64,000 nucleotides of DNA from Bathymodiolus brooksi (lineage: Eukaryota; Mollusca; Bivalvia; Mytilida; Modiolidae): assembly GCA_963680875.1 (NCBI GenBank), contig OY804589.1, positions 25,098,353-25,162,352 on the forward strand, given 5' to 3'. A program made the translations under genes and the position numbers. The notes under the pieces were generated by a model. The model was given only the letters and a program-made list of their open reading frames with translations, was not told where the DNA came from and did not search any database. Of this stretch, positions 47,640 through 57,916 are shown piece by piece (within the stretch, counting starts at the first letter, position 1; each line of letters begins with the position of its first letter).

Positions 47640-48085
47640 AACACTAAAAAAGATGCGCAACACGAACCCAAAAATAAACACGGGAAAAGGCGGGGGGATG
47701 AGGTCGTTGAACCCAAGTAAGTTTGTGAAGGGTAGGGAGTTCCGTTTCTTATAAGACAACCGCCGTGTTACTCGTAGTAAAAATCTGGTAAAATTCTTGT
47801 CGCTTGTGAAGCAGAAACTGCTTACCTGTTTGGAGCTCCTGCGTTCACCCCTGGTTTTTATTGGGGTTCGCGTTGTTGGATCTTTAGTTTTCTGTGTAGT
47901 GTTTTGTAGATCAATGGTTGTCCTTGTTCTTGTGGCCATTGCGTTGTCTGTCCTTCTTCGATTTACGGATTCTGATTATCCAATTACCCCTTTGGTATCT
48001 TCAAACTCCTCCTGTCCGGGATTTAGGAAAGTAAATCAGGGAAGGCTGCATCAGTTTTTCAAAAATTTCATTTTGTATCTTTGAG
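47640..48085 (+). repeat. M repeat, right arm (A2)
   Basis: Plus-strand M body matching 5,700-6,036 (cacccctggtttttattggg, ttttctgtgtagtgttttg). The minus-strand open frame that begins here at 47,939 continues through the whole array; it starts inside the repeat. Confidence 0.7.
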
Positions 48086-48139
48086 CCAGCACAACGATGA
48101 AATAGTGGCATATCGTATAACAATAACACTATACGAGCC

Positions 48140-48660
48140 AACATTGGATTGCTCCATAAAAAGGCATCACAATTCCAGTTAATTCATGATACGAGCGTGT
48201 CCAGGGAGTCTCCACAAATATAAAAAATATCACAAGTACCATTAGAAATTTAGTTGATTTCAAATCTTATATAACCTATGCACACTGCTAAATACATAAA
48301 AAGGCGATCTAATTTGCGATACTAAAATTTTCAATTAGCATGGCTATGTTTAATTTTGAAATTCATTTGATTAAGGTCTGATATGCGATTAAAATTAACA
48401 TTAAGCGATGAGTGTTATTGATACGGTCAAAATGATAATTTAAATAGTCATTAAAATAAATGTATCATCATATCAATTAGTATATTAATTACTAAATACA
48501 TTAGCTTAAAGTGCAATTTTGATATTTAATTATGTAATTGCTGAACGGTTGAAAGATATATGATTTGATATGGTGTAATGTTTTCACACAACAAGGGAAC
48601 GTCGCGGTAATACTCGTGTGATTGGTAGATTTACATCTACAAACAGTAATAGGTCAAAAA
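48140..48660. repeat. Diverged internal repeat, unit 1
   Basis: The stretch gtccagggagtctccacaaa ... gcgatctaatttgcgatact ... gctgaacggttgaaagatat ... aagggaacgtcgcggtaata recurs, more diverged, at 49,045-49,500 and in part at 49,895-50,000. So an ancient tandem duplication of about 450-bp units links segment A to segment B. Confidence 0.65.
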
Positions 48661-48683
48661 CCTTTTCGAACTAGAAATAGGTT

Positions 48684-48872
48684 TATGGTGTTTAACACCA
48701 CTTTCAACAACATTTCAGTTGTATCGTGGCGGTCAGTGTTATTGGTGAAAGAGTACCTGGAGAAAACTACCGCCTCACTAACAAACATTATCCACAACTT
48801 TAGTGGTGATATACACTGTTTGCATAGGTTGTTGTAATTCCAACTACCATACGATCACGACCACAACGGCCC
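48684..48872 (-). mobile_element. tRNA-derived SINE, internally deleted
   Basis: Minus strand: head gggccgttgtggtcgtgatc, then a short middle lacking the B box, a core gtagttttctccaggtactc, and 3' end gtggtgttaaacacc. Confidence 0.75.
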
Positions 48873-49044
48873 ATAGCTTTACTGCTGGAGGTAACCAAAG
48901 TACCTGAAGGAAAACCCCACAACCTACCGTAAGTCAATTACTATTTGTATCACATAGTGATGTATCGAATACACCTGATCATGACGTCAGCTAAGCTCAC
49001 AAAAACTTCATCAGGTAGATGAACTCAAACTACCATTATATATG

Positions 49045-49500
49045 TACGGTCGTATCCAGGGAGATTTCATAAATATCAAACAAAAATAACCTACAACACG
49101 AAGAAAACAAAAATCAAATCTTAAATGACCTTGATACACTGCTAAAAAACACAAAGGCGATCTAATCTGCAATACTAAAGTTTTCAATTAGCATTGCTAT
49201 GTTCGATTTTGAAATTCATTTGATAAATGTCTGATATGCGATTAAAATGAACATTAAACGATGATTGTTATTGATACGGTCAAAATGATAATTTAAATAG
49301 TCATTAAAATAAATTGATCATTGTTGATCTGCGTATCAATTAGCATACTAATTAATATATACTTTAACTTAAAAGTACAATTTTGATATTTTATTTATGT
49401 AATTGCTGAACGGTTGACAGATATATATAATATGATCAGATATATTTTCTTACAGAACAAGGCTAGGGGACGTCGCGGAACAATCGTGTGATGGGTAGAT
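49045..49500. repeat. Diverged internal repeat, unit 2
   Basis: Second copy of the unit at 48,140: tatccagggagatttcataa, aaggcgatctaatctgcaat, gctgaacggttgacagatat, ggggacgtcgcggaacaatc. Confidence 0.65.
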
Positions 49501-49630
49501 ATACATCTACATATAGTAATAGGCCAAACGCCTTTCCGCACTAAAATATATTCCTATATATTTTATATAAAACAATGATTTTTCTGAAATATTGTTGTCA
49601 AATCATTTCGTACTTAATTTTAATGATGCA

Positions 49631-49870
49631 GAGACCGTCGCGTTCGTGATCGTATGGTAGTTGGATATACAACTACATATTCAATCACTACAGATCACCA
49701 CTAACGTTGTGAATTCGAACCCCGTTCATGGCGAGATGTACACGATACAACATTATGTGATAAATTTTGTCATTAAATTACCGCAGGTCGGTGGTTTTCT
49801 CCGGTTTCCTCCACCAATAAAACTGACCGCCACGATATAAGTGAAATACTGTTGAAGGTGTCGTTAATGA
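49631..49870 (+). mobile_element. tRNA-derived SINE (B1)
   Basis: Head ccgtcgcgttcgtgatcgta, B-box-like gtgaattcgaaccccg, core ggtggttttctccggtttcc lacking the ggtactcc block, and an altered 3' end gtgtcgttaatgac. Paralogue at 57,176. Confidence 0.82.
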
Positions 49871-50259
49871 CTATAGCGCTAACCCCCATTTAACCCCTAA
49901 GTTGATATGGTGTGCTTCATTACAGGACAAGGGAACGTCATGGCAACAATCGTGTGTAGGGTAGATATACATCTACTTGCAGTAATAGGACAAAAGCCTT
50001 TCCACACTTAAATAATTCCCTATATATTTCATATAAAAACCACGAATTTGTTTGGAGAAATTCTTGTCGTCATTTCTTACTCAATTCTCATGAGATTTTC
50101 CACATTAAAAACAGAAATGAATAAAGTTTTCTGCTTTTTATAATTTTCATCTAATTTTATTTTTATTTTATTTTTAAACCTGATATAAACACGAAAGTTA
50201 TTATTTTTCACCAAATCTTACTATATATTGCGATGAAACCTGTCAAAACCGAACACTGA

Positions 50260-50366
50260 CAATGGTTTTCTCTGGGTACTCCAGTTTTCTCCACCAATAA
50301 AACTGACCGCCATGGTATAACTGAAATATTGTTGAAAGTGGTGTTAGAACACCATAACCCTAACCC
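50260..50366 (+). mobile_element. SINE 3' half with CCCTAACCC tail (B1)
   Basis: atggttttctctgggtactc, then ccaataaaactgaccgccat, then gtggtgttagaacaccataa followed by ccctaaccc. Headless copy. Confidence 0.75.
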
Positions 50367-50492
50367 GAACACTGACAAAACCGAATTTCTGTAGAAACCA
50401 AACAAATTTCCAACTTTATCCCATCAATTAATGCTTATTTAACCTCAATAAACCGAACCCTGTCAATACCAAATTTGAAGTCCCGAAAGTGA

Positions 50493-50700
50493 ATGTGTAT
50501 ATTAAACACACCTGATTATTCTAAACGTACTTTGAAGAACCTTCATCAGCACGCTCAAAGCCGAAAAAGTGGAAAGCCAAATAATTTGAAAGTCTTTGGC
50601 AACAATAAAACCAAAGGCATAAACAGGGTAGCCAAAACCGGCTGTCGCCTATGTTTGAGGAGGGAGAAACCTAGTTCTAATCATAATGACATTATTTAGA
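50493..50700 (+). repeat. Repeat N, single arm (B1)
   Basis: cacctgattattctaaacgt, gaaccttcatcagcacgctc, ccaaataatttgaaagtctt, aataaaaccaaaggcataaa, gggtagccaaaaccggctgt. It resembles a repeat I recall as abundant in mussels. A second N-like start at 50,820-50,900 (gtgcgcgcggcacgtttctg) follows. The 68-codon frame here is not a gene. Confidence 0.65.
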
Positions 50701-51319
50701 AACTTTCAATTTCGACAATGAATATTTCTAATAAACCGTATCAGTCCTGAAGCACTGAATACTGATCGAACGATAACCTCGGGAACAAATTGTCCACCAC
50801 ACCCAGTGATAGTAATGAAAATGTAGATATCATATTTAGTGCGCGCGGCACGTTTCTGGAATAATCTTCATCAGGCACGCTCAAGATCGAAAGATTGTAT
50901 TTGATTTTCGAGTTCGTGCCAACACATATTTATTGTTTTATTCATGATGTTTAGTTTGTATTGGCGATTTATGATGGTTTATTTTTTATATATATAAACC
51001 ACTATCACATTCCGATAACTTATATATAATAGCTACAATTGTGTGTCACCGAGGAAACAGAAAATGATCATTCGCATGGCTTCCAAATTTTTACCTCCCC
51101 CCTCCCCCCACCCATCTCCCAAATAAAGCAAAACAGGTATACAGTCAATCGGCCATGCTGTATTTGCTTTTTTGTATCAAACATGGATATTAGAACGATG
51201 CAAATAAATTCAAACCATAGTCTTGAAAGCTTTTGTAAAATTAGCAATTCAAAGGCATTTTCTGAAAGTCTGTCTGAACGAGTAAGCTAAGACCTTAGTT
51301 CGAGAGTTTGAGTGAATAT

Positions 51320-51960
51320 ATCTCTCAGTTTATATTGTATCCTAGAGCTTGTGAGTCCTATCAGGATTTCCTGATGGGGTGACTTATCGCCGGGTTTTTG
51401 ACAAGAGTAACACCACAAGGTGCCACTAGTTGAACAAAAACTGGTTATCCTTCCGTAGCATATGAGATAACCCCGGCGTGTAGAGGGGTTCGTTTTGTCC
51501 AATTACACGTCTTCGCGTTTTTAGTGCTGTATTGTTGTGTCCGTTACGATTTCTGCTTCTTTGAAACGATGATCTATTCGTGTTTACTCCCATTTGTTTT
51601 GCAGGGGTTTCATGGTTTTTAATATTGTTTGTTTTTATTTACATATACTCGTGTCCAGCACAATGTCCATATAAGATGATGTTCATATCGTTTAAGGTAA
51701 CACGACCTGTGCCACAAGAAGCGCAAATAGCTGTTTACCCTTCCGGAGCACCAATAGTCACCAACGTTTTTTGTTTTTTTGTTTTTTTATGTTTTTTCCT
51801 GTTTTCTGTTTTTTTTTTTTTTTAATTTATTCCCCTGTGGACTTCGTGTTGCCAAATATTTAGTTTTCTGCGTAGTGTTTTTGGAACATTGTCTTTTTCT
51901 TTCAGCCATAGTATTGTATGTCCTTCTTCGATATATGGCTCCGAAAGGGTATACAGCTAT
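51320..51960 (+). repeat. Two M fragments in tandem (B1)
   Basis: First fragment: aggtgccactagttgaacaa, ggttatccttccgtagcata. Second: cacgacctgtgccacaagaa, gtttacccttccggagcacc, then a T-rich stretch and ttttctgcgtagtgtttttg, gccatagtattgtatgtcc. They give the 5' part of M that the A copies lack. Confidence 0.65.
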
Positions 51961-52862
51961 TGCACATCTTGTGGTAAACGTAGTGTTACCTTACACGAGA
52001 CGAATATCATCTTATACGGACATTACGTTTGACACCAGTATATGTAAATAAATACTTTGAAAGTATGCCAAAATAATTAAACGAAAATCTTAGTAAGCGT
52101 AAGCGTAAATAATTTATTGAATCAACATTCTTTTTCATAGCTCCAGTGCTATTTCAGCTACATAATTGTTTTGTATGGATTCAAGTATTTGTACATAAAT
52201 GAACGTTTAGATCCTTTAATTAATATATAATATATTATATACACTGTTATTATGATGTCAAAGATAAATTGAATAAAATCTAAAATTGGACACAAATGAC
52301 GATGTACGGAGTACTCTTTATCCGGTTCACGTCAAGTTAAGAGTAATTATCAATATCTATTGTCTTAATCCCGCGATATTTGACGATAACAATGACAAAT
52401 CAAACAATTACGGAAAAATTCCATGATATTTTGATCAACAGCAAATTATAATGGCTCAATATGACGGTAAATTTGTTTACATTTCAGATCATAACCGCAG
52501 CCATTGTTTGTAAAATGCAGCTGTATAGGATATAAAGTAAACAAGTGCAGGTGTTGGTTGGCTATATAAATGTTTGGTTGTTGCTTAGCGTCCATGGACA
52601 ACATATTTCATGGATATTAAGAGCGAGAACAAGATGAAAAATATCATAAGACTATGTAGCAATTAGGAAGATATACTACAACATCTGACTGCCAGTGGAT
52701 ACTCATAGAGAACTTGGTAAGGACGAAAAATTTGGTGCTTTGTAGTAGCTACAATGCATCCACTCTTTGTTCGACGTCTACAATAGAAGAGGGTGGTACT
52801 CTCTACACAATTTACCAGCGATGGTCTGCTGTCTAGCTTTCGTGTTATAAGCTGACAACTCC

Positions 52863-53283
52863 GATTGAGAGGGTTCTCATATCCGCCAACTGAGTACAAT
52901 TGAGAGGGTGCTCATTTCCGTCAACTGAGCACGATTGAGAGGGTTCTCATATCCGCCAACTGAGTACGATTGAGAGGGTTCTCATATCCACCAACTGAGT
53001 ACGATTGAGAGGGTTCTCATATCCGCCAACTGAGTACGATTGAGAAGGTTCTCATATCCGCCAACTGAGTACGATTGAGAGGGTTCTCATATCCACCAAC
53101 TGAGTACGATTGAGAGGGTTCTCATATCCGCCAACTGAGTACGATTGAGAAGGTTCTCATATCCACCAACTGAGTACGATTGAGAGGGTTCTCATATCCG
53201 CCAACTGAGTACGATTGAGAAGGTTCTCATATCCACCAACTGAGTACGATTGAGAGGGTTCTCATATCCGCCAACTGAGTAAG
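52863..53283. repeat. 35-bp minisatellite, 12 units (B1)
   Basis: Unit gattgagagggttctcatat, ccgccaactgagtac. First and last starts are 385 bases apart, 11 x 35. Units alternate between gagaggg/gagaagg and ccgcc/ccacc, suggesting two-unit copying. Confidence 0.95.
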
Positions 53284-53290
53284 TTTTTTG

Positions 53291-53833
53291 GGGTTCTATA
53301 GGTCGAGTCGTGGTTGATTGCAGGATAAGTACTGATTAAATATTTATGAAAAGAAAGTTGAAATAGTGAAGGCCAACGATTCAATCAAAGTAGGCTATCG
53401 AACACATCTCACCTCAAACATTTAAGCACAAAAAAGTCCACGGCTTATGGCATTGGAAATCCAGATTCAAACAGGCCCACACATATGGCGTAGCTAAACC
53501 GGATCGTGGGGTCCTATCAATTGCTTTAAATCTTTTTTGACTGCCCCAACTCTGGAATTGAATTTCATGTTGTTGTCTCTTTTGTTTTGTTTTAATTTGG
53601 AGGTGATAGATGATTGTTGATATATAATATATTACAACAACAAACAGATATAAGCCAGTAATTAAAAAACCTGCGCAGAGTCGCTTCCATCAATATTTGA
53701 TTGGGACGTCATTTGTTTACTTGATTGTGACTACACTTATTAGTAGAAATAACACGTTTTCCTGTTTCTTTGATTTATAAGATACAGAGGACATAACTCG
53801 TCAGATTTAAACCATAATCCACTAATAAATAAA
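53291..53833. other. Non-coding spacer
   Basis: AT-rich; no gene, RNA or repeat recognised. Confidence 0.55.
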
Positions 53834-54418
53834 GGTAATAACACAATTACCAAACTCCGAACAATCTTACAAAGGGAAAGTCAAAACTCATAAGTATATA
53901 AACAGACACAATCAGCTAACAACCGGCAAACTGTAAAAACCGTAATGACCCTGACTTGGTACAGGCATTTCTAAAGAACTTACGTCAATGCAGGTAGCAT
54001 GTCTAATCACATTGTCAATTTTCAGAAATACAGTACGTTCGTGCTGACACAATACCATTGGTATAAATTATCTTAAACTATTGTTCAGTTAAAATACCTC
54101 TATGAGAGGACTTTTAACCTGAACTAACAATGAGTAACACGGCGTGTGTGTTTGATTGGAAACAAGAACGGTAACCCTCCGCGGGCATCTGGGGTCAGTA
54201 TTGCTCATGGTTTTAGTTTTCTGTGGTGTGCTATTGTTTTTATTTATCTTCGGTCTGTGTCATGTGCATAAGGGTAATAACAAAATTACCGAACTCCGAA
54301 CAATCTTACAAAGGGAAAGTCAAAACTCATAAGTATATAAACAGACAAAATCAGCTGACAACCGGCAAACTGTGAAAACCGTAATGACCCTGACTTGGTA
54401 CAGGCATTTCTAAAGAAA
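53834..54418. repeat. Direct duplication of a 148-bp block
   Basis: The block from ggtaataacacaattaccaa to gtacaggcatttctaaagaa appears at 53,834-53,981 and again, with few changes, at 54,269-54,418. After the second copy the sequence continues gtgggttgaatcagatttta, aagcgccaaacctcccgc. That whole run resembles a repeat I recall as abundant in mussel genomes. Confidence 0.8.
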
Positions 54419-54980
54419 TGGTGGGTTGAATCAGATTTTAAAGCGCCAAACCTCCCGCTTTCATTACGGCTCAAAGGTTCCGGTAAAATTGTGTTTGTTG
54501 ATTTGCATTGTCCATTGTTGGTTTTCTCTAACATTTGATCTCTTTCTTGAGCGGTCTTGGTTATACATGTAGTATCCACTGTACTAATACTTCTAACTGA
54601 AAAACTAGGTCTCTTTGAGTTGGACAAAACGGTATAGGAGTGTAGTTTCTATAAACTTTAGCCGTTTTGTGCTACATTAGAAAGAAACCATTTAACTTTT
54701 CGTGGTGTTTTTAGGCAAAACAAATTGACCTGAACGATGCACATTATAAATAATCTTACTCGCCAGTTTAAAACAAGAAATTTAAATGAAATTTGTTAAA
54801 ACAAATACAATTTGCTTAGTCCAAAAAAGAAGAAGAAAAAAAGATGTTTGCTTCTTACGTATGCAACATTCTAAAAAAATTGCTTTCTGTGTAGTGTTTT
54901 GCTGCCCTTTGATCTTTGTTTTGTCTTTTCTTTTTCTTTTTAGCATTAAAAAGGACGAAGTCCTTTTAACTGTACTAACA
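54419..54980. other. Repeat debris including M fragments
   Basis: At 54,510-54,545 is cattgttggttttctctaac, an M end. At 54,885-54,950 is ttctgtgtagtgttttgctg followed by tttgttttgtcttttc, an M centre. The frames at 54,286 and 54,782 lie over these repeats and are not genes. Confidence 0.5.
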
Positions 54981-55160
54981 AACGTTGTGCGCCGAATCCC
55001 AATCATGGCGAAGTGTACTCGATACAATATTATGTGATAAAGTTTGTCTGTGACTTGCGACAGGTCGGTGGTTTTCTCCGGGTCCTCCGGTTTCCTCCAC
55101 CAATAAAACTAACAGCAAAGATATAATTGAAATATTGTTGAAAGTGGCGTTAAACACCAT
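54981..55160 (+). mobile_element. SINE, head truncated
   Basis: Starts in the B-box region (cgttgtgcgccgaatcccaa), then the core ggtggttttctccgggtcct and 3' end gtggcgttaaacacc. It forms the left border of segment A3; in A1 the same SINE 3' end sits at 3,690-3,731. Confidence 0.8.
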
Positions 55161-55437
55161 GATTATAACCCCATACCTCAGTATTTGCTCATCTGGCTAT
55201 GAACAGTGATCACTCTCTCACTGTCATTTGGCCTTTGCATGGTCTGTCCTTCGATATACAGCTCCTGATTACGCCTTTACTATCTCAAACTCTTTTAATG
55301 TAGATATTGCATTGAATCGAGCATCTAAATGTAGAAATAATGATGAATTTTCCCCATGAAATGAAATACAAATAGTATGTTACCATATAGTCTTATTTGA
55401 ATAGTAAGTAACATGGCATTGCCATTTATATAATAAT

Positions 55438-55609
55438 GTGGTCTTGTCCAGGTAATATGCCAAAATATTGCCCAGGTCTGAGAGACATATTACCTTCTGG
55501 AAGGTAATATGTCTCTCAGACCTGGGTAATATTTTGGCATATTACCTGGGAAGGTAATATGTCTCTCAGACCTGGGTAATATTTTGGCATATTACCTGGA
55601 CAAGACCAC
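55438..55609. repeat. Hairpin with duplicated right arm (A3)
   Basis: Left arm gtggtcttgtccaggtaata ... gagagacatattaccttc. It is followed by two inverted copies of the arm, the second ending gacaagaccac. Stem of roughly 57 bases with a single early mismatch (ttgcccagg). Confidence 0.88.
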
Positions 55610-56419
55610 ATTAATATCATTATTATACTGAGTGTCTAATTGTCCAGGTAATATGCCAAAATATTACCCAGGTAATATGCCAAAATATTACAGTACCAAA
55701 TATCACTACAGAAACTTACACGAAGTATAATACTGACATTTAGCAAGTCAGAATAAGTTGATGTAAAAATATTTTTGTATTTAATGGTATGTCTGGAAGA
55801 TATTTTAATTGCCAAATTGGAATGTTCAATCTGTTGATTCCTCCAATGAACGTACCACAGAGGGGCCCACCATTTAAAAAAAATTTATGTCCTTGTACTC
55901 CGTTTACGCCTTTTACCTTTTATTATCAACTCTAAAATGAGTGTCGTGAAAGTAGGATAATTATTAGATGCATATAAATATTCTGTATTAAGTTAGTATT
56001 TCAAACAACTCTATAATCCAGTGCATGGGGAGATGTATTGTATGGTTGCCACTTGCTTAGACGTTTGTATAATATACCATATTTCCTGTGACTGTATGAT
56101 GAATTCTTCGTGATCGTATGTAATATATTAAAATTGCTGAATTAGATTGTTTTCAAAAAACAGAAAAAAATATATATATAATATATAATTATATACATTG
56201 TGTATGTACCACCTATACAAGCTTAAACACGTGTTCTAGTGATCTAGATCGCTGAACATAAGGGTAGGTTAAGCGATTGATACAGTAGTGTATCAAAGGT
56301 GTGAATTCAAATCCCGTTGAGAGTACGTAGGACTAAAATGTTGTCTCTTCAAAAATACCACTCCTACACTATTGGGTTGAATTTCTAGACGCATATGTTT
56401 TATTGTTTATATTGTGATA

Positions 56420-56955
56420 AAGCAGTAGAGAAAACCAAAGAGACAATGAGGAAAGGACAGTACAGTTACACAAGGGCACAAGACATACAACGATGCAATA
56501 AAAAACACAACATAGAAAACACTAAAAAAGATGCGCAACACGACCCAAGAAAAAACGGGAAAAGGCGCTGGGATGGAGTCGTTGAACCCAGGTAAGTTTG
56601 TGAAGGGTAGGCAGTTCCGTTTCTTATAAGACAACCGCCGTGTTACTCGTAGTAAATCTGGTAAAATTCATGTCGCTTGTGAAGCAGAAACTGCTTACCT
56701 GTTTGGAGCTCCTGCGTTCACCCCTGGTTTTTATTGGGGTTCGCGTTGTTGGATCTTTAGTTTTCTGTGTAGTGTTTTGTAGATCAATGGTTGTCCTAGT
56801 TGTTTTGGCCATTGCGTTGTCTGTCCTTCATCGATTTACGGATTCTGATTATCCAATTACCCCTTTGGTATCTTCAAACTCCTCCTGTCGGGGATTTAGG
56901 AAAGTAAATCGGGGAAGGCTGAATCAGTTTTTCAAAAATTTAATTTTGTATCTTT
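56420..56955. repeat. Inverted pair of M repeats, unexpanded (A3)
   Basis: Same layout as 5,490-6,030: one copy of the 39-bp founder (atgaggaaaggacagtacag ... cacaagacatacaacgatg) then the plus-strand M body. The minus-strand frame that is open in A1 and A2 is broken here near 56,630. Confidence 0.7.
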
Positions 56956-57175
56956 GAGCGGTTGACAGATATATATAATATGATCAGGTATATTTCCTTA
57001 CAGAACAAGGTCAGGGGACGTCGGGGAACAATCGTGTGATTGGTAGATATACATCTACATATAGTAATAGGTCAAACGCCTTTCCGCACTAAAATATATT
57101 CCTATATATTTTATATAAAACAATGATTTTTCTGAAATATTGTCAAATCATTTCGTACTTAATCTTAATGATGCA

Positions 57176-57415
57176 GAGACCGTCGTGTTCGTGATCGTAT
57201 GGTAGTTGGATTTACAACTACCTATTCAATCACTACAGATCACCACTAACGTTGTGAATTCGAACCCCGTTCATGGCGAGATGTACACGATACAACATTA
57301 TGTGATAAAGTTTGTCATTAAATTACCGCAGGTCGGTGGTTTTCCCCGATTTCCTCCACCAATAAAACTGACCGCCACGATATAAGTGAAATACTGTTGA
57401 AGGTGTCGTTAAGGA
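57176..57415 (+). mobile_element. tRNA-derived SINE (B2)
   Basis: Paralogue of 49,631-49,870 with the same missing core block and altered 3' end, so both derive from one insertion. Confidence 0.82.
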
Positions 57416-57808
57416 CTATAGCGCTAACCCCCATTTAACCCCTAAGTTGATATGGTGTGTTTCATTACAGGACAAGGGAACGTCATGGCAACAATCGTGT
57501 GTAGGGTAGATTTACATCTACTTGCAGTAATATGTCAAAAGCCTTTCCACACTTAAATAATTCCCTATATATTTCATATAAAAACCACGAATTTGTTTGG
57601 AGAAATTCTTGTCGTCATTTCTTACTCAATTCTCATGAGATTTTCCACATTAAAAACAGAAATGAATAAAGTTTTCTGCTTTTTATAATTTTCATCTAAT
57701 TTTATTTCTACTTTTTTTTTAAACCTGATATAAACACGAAAGTTATTATTTTCCACCAAATATTACCATATATTGCGATGAAACCTGTCAAACCCGAACA
57801 CTGACAAT

Positions 57809-57916
57809 GGTTTTCTCTGGGTACTCCAGATTTCTCCACCAATAAAACTGACCGCCATGGTATAACTGAAATATTGTTGAAAGTGGTGTTAGAACACTGA
57901 AGTGGTGTTAGAACAC
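57809..57916 (+). mobile_element. SINE 3' half with a small local duplication (B2)
   Basis: Paralogue of 50,260-50,366. The end agtggtgttagaacactga is present twice in a row, replacing the ccctaaccc tail of B1. Confidence 0.75.

Larger units (their letters stand above)
30723..48613. repeat. Duplicated segment, copy A2 (expanded)
   Basis: Collinear with 1-6,562 but 17.9 kb long. Nearly all the extra length is two tandem arrays: 61-bp units at 34,687-37,860 and 39-bp units at 38,771-47,610. Outside these it follows A1 closely, including the last shared bases acgtcgcggtaata. No credible protein gene. Minor differences from A1 include loss of 113 bases at 31,353 and loss of the hairpin at 37,893. 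Confidence 0.88.
49400..53290. repeat. Duplicated segment, copy B1
   Basis: Collinear with 56,957-59,575 plus 62,604-64,000 (B2). Contains a full SINE, a SINE fragment, an N repeat, two M fragments and the 35-bp array. No clear gene. The continuous sequence near 52,010-52,025 shows the site before the YR-family insertion seen in B2. Confidence 0.85.
55143..56955. repeat. Duplicated segment, copy A3 (compact form)
   Basis: Collinear with 3,711-6,036 of A1. It has a single 61-bp unit (near 55,356), the hairpin, and the unexpanded M pair. It stops just after tttgtatctttgag, where segment B2 begins; A1 and A2 continue with ccagcacaacgatg. Confidence 0.85.

Noticed and set aside
38614..47939. Giant open frames on both strands (3,069, 2,744, 516 and 347 codons) as repetitive protein genes
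   Set aside because: All lie in the 39-bp array. A period divisible by three keeps several frames open, and the unexpanded paralogues show no conserved protein.
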